From an uncultured Blastocatellia bacterium (GTDB lineage Bacteria; Acidobacteriota; Blastocatellia; Chloracidobacteriales; Chloracidobacteriaceae), in the NCBI GenBank assembly GCA_937934745.1, contig CALGZC010000020.1:1-59500 (forward strand): a stretch of 59,500 nucleotides of DNA, in the 5' to 3' direction. Shown one piece after another: positions 28,195-37,915 of this stretch. Numbering within the stretch: the first letter of the stretch is position 1; each line of letters begins with the position of its first letter. Under the pieces are notes generated by a model. That model saw only the letters and a list, made by a program, of their open reading frames with translations, ran no database searches and had not been told where the DNA came from. Position numbers and translations under genes: made by a program.

Positions 28195-29376
28195 TCAATA
28201 GCGACTAATGGGCGGCGACACAGGCGGGATGCTGACATCGCTGCTGCGCGTCGTGATCCGCCGTTCCATTTCCTCACGGGCTTGATCGCTCGTAGTCTGG
28301 ATGCCCTTCGTGCGCAAGATAAACTCATCGCGGTTACTGGCCCCGGAGAGTGCCTGTTCATAAGAAATCAGCCCACGATTGAGCAGATCATGCAGTGACT
28401 GGTCAAACGTCTGCATACCGTACTGTGATGTGCCCTGGGCAATAGCATCCCGGATATGGGGTGTTTTCTCCTGGTTGATGATGCAGTCCCGGATAAACGC
28501 CGTTGTAATCAGAACTTCCACTGCCGGAACACGCCCGGTCCCTTCTTTGTTGCGGATGAGACGCTGAGAAATGACGGCCTTGAGCACAGAAGCTAACTGG
28601 AGGCGAATCGCCTGCTGCTGGTGAGGTGGGAAAATCGAGACAATCCGTGTGATGGTTTCGGTGGCATCCAGCGTGTGCAGCGTAGAGAGCACCAAGTGCC
28701 CGGTTTCGGCGGCTGTCAGCGCCGTCTCGATGGTTTCTTGGTCGCGCATTTCACCGACCAGAATCACGTCCGGGTCCTGCCGGAGCGCACCGCGCAGCGC
28801 TTCGTTGAAGCTGCGCGTATCCACATCAACCTCGCGCTGATTGATAAACGACCGCCGGTCGCGGTGGAGGAACTCAATCGGGTCTTCAATCGTGATAATG
28901 TGGTCGGTGCGATGGCGATTGATGTGATCAATGATGGCCGCGAGTGTGGTGGATTTACCGGAGCCGGTCGTGCCGGTCACGAGCACCATACCGCGCCGTT
29001 CCTCGGCGATTTTTTCAATCACGGGAGGAAGTTGTAGTTCGGCAATCGTTCGCACCGACATCGGAATCACGCGAAGGACCATGCCAACTGCCCCGCGCTG
29101 CTGAAAGACGTTGCACCGAAAACGCCCTAGCCCGGAAACGCCATAGGCAATGTCCACCTCACACACGTCCTTGAAGCGTTGCTTCTGGCGGTTATTCATA
29201 ATGCTAAACGCCATTGCCAACGTGTCTTCCGGCGTCAGACGCGGAACGTCCGTCAGGGGCATGAGCTCGCCATAGACGCGAATAAATGGATGACTACCGG
29301 CCTTGAGATGAAGGTCAGACGCACCTTTTGCACATGCCATGGCCAACAAGGTGTCAACAGTCAACGGGGGTTGCAT
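28195..29376 (-). CDS. pilT: Type IV pilus retraction ATPase PilT
   Basis: 393 residues. GGGAGG precedes the start. Walker A is GTTGSGKST (135-143), followed by the Asp box (ITIEDPIEF), Walker B (DPDVILVGEMRDQETI) and His box (GHLVLSTLHT). The PilT-type segment after it (AIRLQLASVLKAVISQRL) supports PilT over PilB. It powers pilus retraction and twitching. It lies 29 bases after a PfkB kinase gene on the same strand. The other pilus gene in the window is a lone prepilin at 48994. The C-terminal 35 residues are Ser/Pro-rich and variable in the family. Confidence 0.95.
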   Translation of the reverse strand: MQPPLTVDTLLAMACAKGASDLHLKAGSHPFIRVYGELMPLTDVPRLTPEDTLAMAFSIMNNRQKQRFKDVCEVDIAYGVSGLGRFRCNVFQQRGAVGMVLRVIPMSVRTIAELQLPPVIEKIAEERRGMVLVTGTTGSGKSTTLAAIIDHINRHRTDHIITIEDPIEFLHRDRRSFINQREVDVDTRSFNEALRGALRQDPDVILVGEMRDQETIETALTAAETGHLVLSTLHTLDATETITRIVSIFPPHQQQAIRLQLASVLKAVISQRLIRNKEGTGRVPAVEVLITTAFIRDCIINQEKTPHIRDAIAQGTSQYGMQTFDQSLHDLLNRGLISYEQALSGASNRDEFILRTKGIQTTSDQAREEMERRITTRSSDVSIPPVSPPISRY

Positions 29377-29405
29377 AACGAAACCTCCCAGAGATGAATC
29401 AGCCT

Positions 29406-30329
29406 TCAGAAGCTGTGCTCAATGCCGTCAAAATAGGTCATGGTCTTAAACTGCCGATAACGCTCATTGATTTCCTCACGGGTCAGCGTCAACAACCGTT
29501 CCGTCCCAAAGGCCTCAATGGTGAAGGACGCCATAACCGAACCATAAATCATCGCCTTGCGGAGCGATTCCTCGTCCAAACCGCTACCGGTCGCTGCTAG
29601 GTAGCCCATGACGCCTCCGGCGAAGGTATCGCCGGCGCCGGTCGGATCGACCACATTTTCCTGGGGGAAGCCGGGAATCGCAAAGAACGAATTTTCCCCG
29701 AACAAGGTCGCCCCATACTCTCCGCGTTTGATGATCAGGCGCTTTGGCCCGAGCGCCATAATGGCTTTCGCCGCACGGATCACATTCGGGTCGCGCGCCA
29801 ACTGCCGCGCTTCCTCATCGTTGATGATGAGCAGATCAACACACTGGAGGGCTTCGCGTAGCTCACCGGGTGTGCCGCGAATCCAAAAGTCCATCGTATC
29901 CATCGCCGTCAACCGCGCCCGACTTTGCTGCCGGACATCGCGCTGAAGTGCGGGATGGGCGTTGCCGAGGAAAAGGTATGGGATGTCTTGCTGGGCAGCA
30001 GCAATCCGGGGCTGAAAGTCGGCAAAGACATTGAGCTGGGTGTCTAATGTTGTCCGGGTGTTAAAGTCATAGCCATATTCGCCTGTCCAACGGAACGTCC
30101 GCCCACCCGTGCGCCGCTCAAGTCCTGATAAGTCAATCCCCCGTGCGTCAAAAATCCGTTCATGCTCGGCTGTAAAGTCATCGCCAACAATGCCGACAAT
30201 GCTCACCGCCGTGAAAAATGAGGCGGCAATTGAAAAGTACGTCGCCGCCCCGGCCAGAATGTTCGCACGTTCGGCAAAGGGGGTTTTGACGTGGTCAAAG
30301 GCAACCGTTCCCACAACAAGAATGCTCAT
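29406..30329 (-). CDS. PfkB/ribokinase family sugar kinase
   Basis: 307 residues from the ATG at 30329 (MSILVVGTVAFDHVKTPF); an upstream start at 30479 adds 50 residues that run into the divergent promoter region. N-terminal Gly motif: ILAGAATYFSIAASFF. The C-terminal signature DPTGAGDTFAGGVMGY carries the catalytic aspartate. It phosphorylates a sugar or nucleoside; the substrate cannot be told. It is probably co-transcribed with pilT. The divergent S9 peptidase begins 227 bases away. Confidence 0.92.
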   Translation of the reverse strand: MSILVVGTVAFDHVKTPFAERANILAGAATYFSIAASFFTAVSIVGIVGDDFTAEHERIFDARGIDLSGLERRTGGRTFRWTGEYGYDFNTRTTLDTQLNVFADFQPRIAAAQQDIPYLFLGNAHPALQRDVRQQSRARLTAMDTMDFWIRGTPGELREALQCVDLLIINDEEARQLARDPNVIRAAKAIMALGPKRLIIKRGEYGATLFGENSFFAIPGFPQENVVDPTGAGDTFAGGVMGYLAATGSGLDEESLRKAMIYGSVMASFTIEAFGTERLLTLTREEINERYRQFKTMTYFDGIEHSF

Positions 30330-30556
30330 GAGCTGTGCGTCGCTTTCTGAAAACCTAACCAATGCGAAAAAAATCTTGCACCACAGCATGGAGAAACCGC
30401 CATCTGAAAAGCAAGTCTGAAAAAGACGGCCGCGCTGAGGGCAAGCGCCGCGCCTGAGCCGCACCTGACTGGCTTGCACATGACAGGCTTCTGGATGCCG
30501 GGCTAAATTGGCCGTTTCTGCTCACCACTTTGTCGCCTTTGGAGTCTCGTTGATTC

Positions 30557-32629
30557 ATGCCCTGTTTCAGGCTGTGTCGGTTCATCCTAGGTCGCTTACT
30601 ACCCAGCTTCGTCTGGATGTTGTTGTTGATGTGGGGCGTCACGCTCGCTGCGGCGCGCCCGATGACATTCGACGATCAAATGAAGGTTCGGCGGATTGTC
30701 AGCGCCGTGGTGTCGCCCGACGGGCGGTATGTTGCTTATGTCCAGGGTGTCACGGATAAGGCAGCCAATCGTGTCCAGTACGATCTATGGATCGTACCGG
30801 CCGGTGGCGGCGCACCCCGGCAACTGACCTTCGGGGCACGCTCGGCAACCGATCCTTGCTGGTCGCCCGACAGCACGCAGCTCGCCTTTGTTTCCAATCG
30901 CGACGGTAAGGCACAAATCTGGACCGTCGGCTTGCAAGGCGGTGAGCCGTATAAAGTCACCGATTTCTACACCAACGTTTCTGGCGTTCTCTGGGCAGGC
31001 GATGGGAAGCACCTCGTGTTTGTTGCAGAAGTATATCCTGAATGCCCGGACGAGGACTGCAACCGCCGCCGGTATGCCACGGCTGAAGCAAGTCAGGTCA
31101 AAGCTAAAATTGCCGACCGGCTGCTGTACCGGCACTGGGACAGCTTCAGGGACGGTCGCCGCCGGCACATTTTCGTCGTTCCGGTTGGCGGCGGCCCGGC
31201 GCGTGACCTCACCCCAGGCGACTATGACGCACCGCCGTTTAGCCTTGGCGGACGTGATTACGACCTATCGCCGGACGGTGCCGAACTGGCTTTCGCCCGG
31301 AATACCGACCGCGACGAAGCCATCAGCACCAACAACGACATCTTTCTCGTCCCGCTGGCCGGCGGCGAGCCAAAACGGATTTCCATCAGCCCGGGTTCGG
31401 ACACCCACCCGCGCTACTCGCCGGACGGGCGCTACATCGCCTGGCTGTCGCAGGATCAGGCAGGGTTTGAATCCGACAAAAAGCAGGTCCTCCTCTACGA
31501 GCGCGCCACCGGCAAGCTGCGCCGCCTGAGCGAGAAGGTAGACATCTCCTTTGAGGAACTTGCCTGGTCGCCGGACGGGCGCACGCTCTTTCTGGCCGGC
31601 GACCGGCACGGACAGGTGCCGATCTTTGCCCTCACGCTGGACGGTGATGACGCCCGGCCGCTGGTGGCCCAGGGCCAAAACGGCAACCTTTCGGTTGCCC
31701 CCGACGGCAAAACGCTGTACTTCACACAGTCTACACTGACCCGGCCGCATGAAATTTTCGCCGTTGCCACGACCGGCGGCGACCCCAAACCACTGACCCG
31801 TGTCAACGAGGCGCTGCTTTCAGAAATTCGCTTCGGTGTAGTCGAAGAAACCTGGTTTACCGGCGCAGATAACGCGCGGGTGCACGCCTTCATCGTCAAG
31901 CCGCCGCAGTTTACCGAAGGCAAAAAATACCCGATGATCCTATTGATCCACGGCGGTCCACAGGGGGCATGGTCAAACGGCTGGAGCTTCCGCTGGAATG
32001 CCCAGCTTTTCGCTGCACCGGGTTACGTCGTCGTGATGCTCAACCCCCGCGGCTCAACCGGCTACGGACAGGCATTTACTGATGAGATCAGCGGTGACTG
32101 GGGCGGGAAAGTCTATGTTGATCTACTCAAGGGGGTGGATCACGTCGTGGGCATGGGGTTTGTCGATCCCGCCCGCATCGGTGCCGCCGGCGGTAGCTAC
32201 GGCGGCTACATGGTCAACTGGATGCTGGGTCATAACACCGACAAACGCTTCAAGGCGTTTGTGTCCCACGCGGGCGTTTACAATCTGTTCAGCATGTACG
32301 GTGCGACCGAAGAACTGTGGTTTCCCGAATGGGAATTCAAAGGCAATCCGTGGGACAATCCCGAACTGTATGAAAAGTGGTCGCCCCACCGTTTCGCCCA
32401 CAACTTTGCAACGCCAACATTGGTCATTCACGGTGAACTGGACTACCGCGTACCGGTTGGTGAGGGGTTACAACTGTTTACGGCATTACAGCGCCGTGGT
32501 GTGCCGTCGCGACTGCTGTACTTCCCGGACGAGGGGCATTGGATTTTGAAGCCGCAAAACAGCGAACTCTGGTACAAAACCGTTCACGAGTGGTTCGCAA
32601 CGTATCTCAAGCCTGATGCGCCGCAGTGA
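30557..32629 (+). CDS. Secreted S9 family (prolyl oligopeptidase) peptidase
   Basis: 690 residues with a signal peptide or anchor at about 8-33. Residues about 45-420 are beta-propeller repeats with the WSPDGR-like pattern (CWSPDSTQLAFVSNRDGKAQ, RYSPDGRYIAWLS). The alpha/beta-hydrolase domain has the triad Ser547 (GGSYGGY), Asp629 (GELDYRV) and His661 (DEGHW). Dipeptidyl- or acylaminoacyl-peptidases of this family trim peptides in the periplasm. The next gene begins 8 bases after its stop, so the two are linked. Confidence 0.94.
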   Translation: MPCFRLCRFILGRLLPSFVWMLLLMWGVTLAAARPMTFDDQMKVRRIVSAVVSPDGRYVAYVQGVTDKAANRVQYDLWIVPAGGGAPRQLTFGARSATDPCWSPDSTQLAFVSNRDGKAQIWTVGLQGGEPYKVTDFYTNVSGVLWAGDGKHLVFVAEVYPECPDEDCNRRRYATAEASQVKAKIADRLLYRHWDSFRDGRRRHIFVVPVGGGPARDLTPGDYDAPPFSLGGRDYDLSPDGAELAFARNTDRDEAISTNNDIFLVPLAGGEPKRISISPGSDTHPRYSPDGRYIAWLSQDQAGFESDKKQVLLYERATGKLRRLSEKVDISFEELAWSPDGRTLFLAGDRHGQVPIFALTLDGDDARPLVAQGQNGNLSVAPDGKTLYFTQSTLTRPHEIFAVATTGGDPKPLTRVNEALLSEIRFGVVEETWFTGADNARVHAFIVKPPQFTEGKKYPMILLIHGGPQGAWSNGWSFRWNAQLFAAPGYVVVMLNPRGSTGYGQAFTDEISGDWGGKVYVDLLKGVDHVVGMGFVDPARIGAAGGSYGGYMVNWMLGHNTDKRFKAFVSHAGVYNLFSMYGATEELWFPEWEFKGNPWDNPELYEKWSPHRFAHNFATPTLVIHGELDYRVPVGEGLQLFTALQRRGVPSRLLYFPDEGHWILKPQNSELWYKTVHEWFATYLKPDAPQ

Positions 32630-32637
32630 GGAAGGCG

Positions 32638-33510
32638 ATGACCGAAGAACGTGAAGACGAACAAACCCCCGAGCTGGCAGACGTGCCACCGGCAATCAGC
32701 GAGGCGGAAGCGGCAGCCAAACAGGCGTTACTTGCCAAGCTCGATCTACTTCGTCGTGTCCAGCGCGCCCGCACCGGCACTCCGGAGGAGCGTCTTGACT
32801 TGGCCTTCGACGCTACCGATGACGTGCTGCACGCCCTGCTCGACAACGAAGCAACTGGCGAGGAGGAGTTGACCATTATTGCCCGCCGGCGGGATGTTTC
32901 GCATGAGGTTCTGCGCCGGATGGCCGGGGACCGGCGGGTGCAGGAAAGCCACCGCCTGCGGCGCATCCTTGTCCTCAATCCAAAACTGCCGGCATCAGCG
33001 GGCTTGCGCTTGGTGCCGAGCCTGTTTTTGTTCGACCTGGTCACGGTACTCATTACACCGGCGCTGCCGATGGAAATCAAAACGGCGGCGGAAAACGCGA
33101 TTTTGCAGCAGTACCAGAGTCTGCCGCTGGGACAAAAAATCACCCTGGCGCGGCGCGGCAACGGAGGACGGTTGCTGCCGCAGTTGCTTAACGATGCCAA
33201 CAGTGAGGTCGTCCGGGCGGTACTCAACAATCCTTTCCTCACGGAAAGCATTGTCTCCACGGCCGTCTGGAAAGCGACCCACCAACACGTCATTGTTCTG
33301 ATTGCCGACACAGCCCGGTGGGCCAACCGCAACTACGTCAAGATGGCGCTGCTGCGCAACCGCATGCTGCCTCTGGGACGCGCCGTGACGCTGGTGGGCA
33401 CGCTGACACCGGCGCAACTCAAGGAACTCAGCAACGACCCAGCTGTACCGGTTCAAGTGCGCAACCTGGTCATTCAGCAGATGAAGAAAAAACCTGGCGG
33501 CGCGCCATGA
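32638..33510 (+). CDS. Helical-repeat (HEAT-like) protein of unknown function
   Basis: 290 residues from the ATG at 32638, preceded by GAGGAAGG. It has no signal peptide. An acidic N-terminus is followed by paired helices resembling DUF2336/HEAT proteins (VSHEVLRRMAGDRRVQES, LLPQLLNDANSEVVRAVLNN, LKELSNDPAVPVQVRNLVIQ). No catalytic residues are evident. It is coupled to aroB by an ATGA overlap and follows the S9 peptidase closely. A cytoplasmic binding or regulatory protein is the most that can be said. Confidence 0.7.
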   Translation: MTEEREDEQTPELADVPPAISEAEAAAKQALLAKLDLLRRVQRARTGTPEERLDLAFDATDDVLHALLDNEATGEEELTIIARRRDVSHEVLRRMAGDRRVQESHRLRRILVLNPKLPASAGLRLVPSLFLFDLVTVLITPALPMEIKTAAENAILQQYQSLPLGQKITLARRGNGGRLLPQLLNDANSEVVRAVLNNPFLTESIVSTAVWKATHQHVIVLIADTARWANRNYVKMALLRNRMLPLGRAVTLVGTLTPAQLKELSNDPAVPVQVRNLVIQQMKKKPGGAP

Positions 33511-34739
33511 TCCACGCCATGACCGAGGGTTTAGCCGAACGTCCATGTCTTGCTTCCGTTGAGAACTGGCGCACCGTGCCGGTCAAATCTACGGGTGGAC
33601 AGTACAACATTCACATTGGGCCGGGTGTGTATCACGCCCTGGGTGAACTGCTCCGGCAAACCTTCGGCGACGGGTCGCGCACGGTTGTCATCGTCACCAA
33701 TCCAAAGGTGGCGCGGCACTATGCCGCCGCTGTCCTGGCCGGTGCCGAGGCGGCCGGATGGCGCGCTCATGTGTGTGTCATCCCCGATGGTGAGCGCTAC
33801 AAAACACTGCGGATGGTGGAGCGGATTTGGGCCTGCTGTATCGCACATCGGCTCGAACGGCGCGATGTGTTGTTGGCGTTAGGTGGTGGCGTGGTCGGCG
33901 ACCTGACGGGCTTTGCCGCGGCGACCTATTTGCGCGGCCTAGCCTATCTTCAACTGCCAACAACACTGCTGGCAATGATTGATAGCTCGGTGGGCGGTAA
34001 GACCGGCGTCAACCACCGTGCCGGCAAAAATCTGATCGGTGCCTTTCACCAACCGGCGTTGGTTGTCGCCGATGTGCAGACATTAGCGACCCTGCCACGC
34101 CGCGAATGGAACGCTGGTTGGCACGAAGCCATCAAGTACGGTATCATCGCGAGCGCTGACCTTTTTGCACGTCTTGAGTCCCAGTTGCTTCTTTCACCGC
34201 ATGGTAGCCGGTCATGGGACTGGTTGGTGGAAGTCATTGCTGACTGCTGTCGAATCAAGGCGGAGGTTGTTGCCCGCGACGAGCGTGAGCGCGGCGAGCG
34301 CCGGTTGCTCAACTTTGGTCACACCGTCGGTCATGCCCTCGAAGCGGTGACCGCATACCGGCGGTTTCGACATGGAGAAGCAGTTGGGATTGGCATGGTG
34401 GCTGCTTGCCGGATTGCTGCTCGGCTTGGGAAACTGTCTCTCACAGAGGCTGCACGGGTGGAGCATCTGGTGCAGAGAGTTGGGCGCATGCCCAGCACGG
34501 ACGGGATCACGGTTGCTGCCCTTATGGAAGCCATGCAGCGGGACAAGAAAGTGACCGAGGGCAAGCTGCGCCTGATCTTGCCGTCGCGGATTGGCGTCGC
34601 CGAAGAACAGATCGTCACTGCGGAAAGGATTGTTGCCGAATCCATTGCCTCTGTGCTGAAGTTTTTTGCAAGAAGCCGAAACAAGGATGCCGCCGAATGG
34701 CAGTCACCGGTATCTATCGAGAAGTCATCGGAACGTTAG
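33507..34739 (+). CDS. aroB: 3-dehydroquinate synthase
   Basis: 410 residues from the ATG at 33507, which overlaps the previous stop (ATGA); an ATG at 33519 is also possible. NAD- and metal-site motifs are intact: DGERYKTLRMVERIW, LGGGVVGDLTGFAAATYLRG, SSVGGKTGVNH, HEAIKYGII, NFGHTVGHALE and RHGEAVGIGM. It makes the first ring of the shikimate pathway. The protein is about 45 residues longer than usual, shared between a 30-residue N-terminal part and a polar C-terminal tail (ARSRNKDAAEWQSP). No other shikimate gene is nearby. Confidence 0.95.
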   Translation: MIHAMTEGLAERPCLASVENWRTVPVKSTGGQYNIHIGPGVYHALGELLRQTFGDGSRTVVIVTNPKVARHYAAAVLAGAEAAGWRAHVCVIPDGERYKTLRMVERIWACCIAHRLERRDVLLALGGGVVGDLTGFAAATYLRGLAYLQLPTTLLAMIDSSVGGKTGVNHRAGKNLIGAFHQPALVVADVQTLATLPRREWNAGWHEAIKYGIIASADLFARLESQLLLSPHGSRSWDWLVEVIADCCRIKAEVVARDERERGERRLLNFGHTVGHALEAVTAYRRFRHGEAVGIGMVAACRIAARLGKLSLTEAARVEHLVQRVGRMPSTDGITVAALMEAMQRDKKVTEGKLRLILPSRIGVAEEQIVTAERIVAESIASVLKFFARSRNKDAAEWQSPVSIEKSSER

Positions 34740-34759
34740 GAACAATTCACCGATGCCGC

Positions 34760-34794
34760 GAGGTAGCTACCCGAGGTAGTTATTGAGGTAGTTA
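34760..34794 (+). repeat. Three tandem GAGGTAGYTA repeats
   Basis: The 10-mer occurs at 34760-34769, 34773-34782 and 34785-34794, at a period of 12-13 bases. It lies between aroB and the hybrid kinase gene and could bind a regulator. Confidence 0.75.
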
Positions 34795-34854
34795 TCTCGG
34801 AGAACCTCAACCAAGCTGAACTCGTTGAAATAAGCACGGAATCTAGGCTGTTCC

Positions 34855-34901
34855 GCTAACTTCCCTCTCCTGAAGGCTTGGTGCTAACTTCCCTCTCCTG
34901 A
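34855..34901 (+). repeat. 19-bp direct repeat before the hybrid kinase
   Basis: The same 19 bases, beginning GCTAACTTCCC and ending CTCCTGA, occur at 34855-34873 and 34883-34901, 28 bases apart start to start. The second copy ends 24 bases before the ATG at 34926. Confidence 0.8.
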
Positions 34902-34925
34902 TTGCTCGGTGCGGTTGTAGCTGAT

Positions 34926-36773
34926 ATGTCCTCTCCAGAGTCCTTCGCTTCCACCTATGACTATACGCTTAGAAGTTACCTAGCGGGACAGGTGGACCTC
35001 ACAACGGCCATGGCAGCCCTGAAGGCACAGCTTGCTGCCACCGGTCAGCAGGACCTGACCTCCCTCACTGCTCTGCATCATCAGGCCCTGGCGGCTGTAG
35101 CCGAGACCGGACAACCCACCCCAACGGCAATGGCTCACGCCGGAGAACTCCTTGCAGCGTTACTGGCCGACCACTTCCAGACGGAGAAACAAACGGTCAT
35201 CACGAGCGTTTGGCGGACGGTTCTTGACCAACTGCCGTTGCCGGTTTGGCTTTTTGATCGTCAATCCCTGACGGCGTGCTATGCCAACCAGGCAGCGCTG
35301 CAACTGTACGGTTACACTGCCGACGAGTGGAGCGGGCTGCCCGTCGCTCAACTGGCGGCGGCCGAGGTGCGGGAGTCCTGGCTGGATTATCTTACCCGCC
35401 AGCCCTGTGAATCTGTTCCGCAGCGTGCTTTTACAGAACCCTCCGTCTGGCGGCACCAGACCAAAAACGCCTTGCCTCTCATCATTCACCTGAGCATCAC
35501 CACCTTCAAACTCAACGCCGGAGACGGATTCTGTATGGTGGTGATTGAAGAATCTCTCGGCCGACAGCAACGCGAGGAACAGCTCCGGCGGATGCAAAAA
35601 CTCGAAGCGATTGGCCAACTCACATCCGGGGTTGCCCACAACTTTAATAACATTCTGTCCGTCATCCAGGGCTACGCGGAAATGATCGGGGCGCGGTCGA
35701 GTCAACTCGACCCACGCCTGGCCAAACAACGGAAGGCGATTCTAACGGCTACAAAGCGCGGGGCGGAGCTGGTGCGGCAGTTGATGATTTTCAGTCGTAA
35801 AAGCGATGCCATCGCCCTTGTGCAAGACATCAATCCGATTGTCACCGAGGCGGCGCTCCTCGCCGAACGGATTCTTTCGGCGCGGGTGAACTTTACGTCC
35901 ACGCTGCACCCTGAACCCCTCTATGCCTCGGTGGATGCCGGGCAACTCTCACAGGCCCTACTCAACCTGGTGGTCAACGCGCGTGATGCCATGCCGGAAG
36001 GTGGTCGATTGACCCTGACAACCGACCGCGTCCGCCTGACGGCAGAGAACCTACAACTGTCACCCAAGCGAATCCGCGCCTGTGCCCTCCCACCCCAACC
36101 GGGCGACTACGCTTTGATTACCGTCTCCGACACGGGGATTGGAATGAGTCAGGAAACCCGCCACCGACTTTTTGAACCATTCTTTACAACCAAGCCGAGC
36201 GGTAAGGGAACGGGTCTGGGACTTTCGATGACGTACGGCTGTATTACGGAGCGCGGCGGCTTCATCGAAGTTGAGTCGGCGTTGGGCGTCGGTACGACGT
36301 TTTTCTTGTTTTTGCCAATTGCAGAACTCGACCCCCTGTCACAGCCGAAACCCCAGCCTGACTGGAAGCGGAGTGGCAAGTACAGCGGCCTTACGGTGCT
36401 GGTCGTCGAAGATGAAGATGATCTGTTGGAACTCACCTGTGAATGGCTGAGCGACGCCGGTTTCAATGTCATCGGAGCACACACAGCGGAAGAAGCCATT
36501 CACCAGGTGATCACCCAGCAGGGACGGCCAATTCACCTGCTTGTCACCGACGACATTCTGCCGGAAGGCGGCGGGTCGCGTGTCTTTGAATACGTCCTCA
36601 AGGAATATCCCGGTTGCCGGTGCATCGTCATGAGCGGCTCGTTTGGCGCACTGGAGCGGTCGGCCAAGCTGCATGAAGACGTGGTCTTTCTCCCCAAACC
36701 GTTTAGCGAAAATGAGCTGCTGCATGCCGTCAAGCAGGCGATCATCGGACAACGTGGCCTGCCGCAGTCGTGA
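34926..36773 (+). CDS. Hybrid sensor histidine kinase (PAS-HisKA-HATPase-REC)
   Basis: 615 residues from the ATG at 34926; a TTG at 34902 could add 8. A helical N-terminal region (1-95) precedes a PAS domain at about 100-215 (LPVWLFDRQSLTACYANQAA). The phosphorylated histidine is His238 in VAHNFNNILSVIQGYAE, of the common HxFNN subtype. The HATPase has LNLVVNARDAM, ISDTGIGM-like SDTGIGMS and GKGTGLGLSM. A receiver domain fills 490-610 with acidic residues VEDEDD, phospho-acceptor Asp542 and Lys in LPKPF. No membrane segment, so it senses a cytoplasmic signal. It has no partner regulator here and overlaps the glycerate kinase gene by 4 bases. Confidence 0.94.
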   Translation: MSSPESFASTYDYTLRSYLAGQVDLTTAMAALKAQLAATGQQDLTSLTALHHQALAAVAETGQPTPTAMAHAGELLAALLADHFQTEKQTVITSVWRTVLDQLPLPVWLFDRQSLTACYANQAALQLYGYTADEWSGLPVAQLAAAEVRESWLDYLTRQPCESVPQRAFTEPSVWRHQTKNALPLIIHLSITTFKLNAGDGFCMVVIEESLGRQQREEQLRRMQKLEAIGQLTSGVAHNFNNILSVIQGYAEMIGARSSQLDPRLAKQRKAILTATKRGAELVRQLMIFSRKSDAIALVQDINPIVTEAALLAERILSARVNFTSTLHPEPLYASVDAGQLSQALLNLVVNARDAMPEGGRLTLTTDRVRLTAENLQLSPKRIRACALPPQPGDYALITVSDTGIGMSQETRHRLFEPFFTTKPSGKGTGLGLSMTYGCITERGGFIEVESALGVGTTFFLFLPIAELDPLSQPKPQPDWKRSGKYSGLTVLVVEDEDDLLELTCEWLSDAGFNVIGAHTAEEAIHQVITQQGRPIHLLVTDDILPEGGGSRVFEYVLKEYPGCRCIVMSGSFGALERSAKLHEDVVFLPKPFSENELLHAVKQAIIGQRGLPQS

Positions 36774-37912
36774 TTGGTGCGGTGCTCATTGCCCCAAACG
36801 GATTTAAGGGCACGCTGTCGTCCATTAGTGCCGGGCGGGCTATCCAGCAGGGCATACGGCGAGCCTGTCCCGGCGTGCCCACAATTCGCTTCCCGCTCAG
36901 CGATGGAGGACGCGGCTTTCTCGATGCACTCCAAGCAATGTATCCCAACCTCCGGCGGCATCAGGTCAAGGTGCACCCGCCAGTTGGACGACCCATTGCC
37001 GGTTTCTTTCTAGAGGGGCCGGACGGCGTGGCGTATGTGGAAATGGCAACGGCATCCGGCATTCATCTGGTGCCCGACGCCGTGCGCCGGCCGGCCGAGC
37101 TTTCCAGCTACGGAACCGGTGAACTACTCCGGGCCGTAATGGCGCGACCGAGCGTTCACACGATTGTCATTGGATTGGGTGACACGGCAACCCTCGACGG
37201 CGGGGCCGGTATGCTCAAAGCGTTTGGCGTCAGGCTGCTGGACGGCCGCGGTGAGCCGGTGGCAGATGGCAATCGTGGACTGGGGCAAGTTGTGCGGTTG
37301 GATGTGTCGACCGTGCATCCCGCGCTGATTGCCTTTCAGGCGCGTGGCGGAAAGGTACGCTGTGCTTGCGACGTACATAACACCCTGCTCGGCCCTGAGG
37401 GAGCCGCCTACACGTTTGGGCTCCAGAAAGGGGCTGCCCCTGATGAACTCCCACAACTCGAGGCCAACTTGCAACACTGGACTGACGTGGTTGAGCATAC
37501 ATTCGGCCGCCGTGCACGGGACCTCCCCGGGGCAGGTGCAGCCGGCGGGGCCGGCTTTGTGCTCGCCGCCGGACTGGGGGCGGAACTTACGCCGGGCGCG
37601 CCCTGGCTGACCGAGTGTTTGTCCTTCCAGACGGCGCTGGCGCAGGCAGCAGCCATTGTGACCGGCGAGGGACAACTTGACCACCAATCCCTCGCCGGCA
37701 AAACCACAGGCTATTTGGCAAAACTCGGATGTGCGCGCAATATACCGGTCATTGCCTTTGCCGGGCGCGTTGCCCTCACAGAAACCGATTGGCGGTCGGC
37801 AGGTTTTACCGCCGTTTACGAATTGCCCCCGCACCGACCGCGGCATGCCAGACAGGCCCTGGCGGATTATGTTGCCGGCACCTTGGTGCGCTGTGACTTC
37901 TGTACAATGTAA
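36770..37912 (+). CDS. Glycerate kinase (GarK/GlxK family)
   Basis: 380 residues starting at a GTG that overlaps the kinase stop (GTGA). It opens MIGAVLIAPNGFKGTLSS, the family's N-terminal block, followed by FPLSDGGRGFLDALQ (usually DGGEGT), VIGLGDTATLDGGAGML and VTGEGQLDHQSLAGKTTGYL near the end. It phosphorylates glycerate to 2- or 3-phosphoglycerate. The Arg in place of Glu in the DGGEGT motif is unusual but the rest of the site is intact. Co-translation with a histidine kinase is unusual and may just reflect a compact operon. Confidence 0.9.
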   Translation: MIGAVLIAPNGFKGTLSSISAGRAIQQGIRRACPGVPTIRFPLSDGGRGFLDALQAMYPNLRRHQVKVHPPVGRPIAGFFLEGPDGVAYVEMATASGIHLVPDAVRRPAELSSYGTGELLRAVMARPSVHTIVIGLGDTATLDGGAGMLKAFGVRLLDGRGEPVADGNRGLGQVVRLDVSTVHPALIAFQARGGKVRCACDVHNTLLGPEGAAYTFGLQKGAAPDELPQLEANLQHWTDVVEHTFGRRARDLPGAGAAGGAGFVLAAGLGAELTPGAPWLTECLSFQTALAQAAAIVTGEGQLDHQSLAGKTTGYLAKLGCARNIPVIAFAGRVALTETDWRSAGFTAVYELPPHRPRHARQALADYVAGTLVRCDFCTM

Positions 37913-37915
37913 GTG

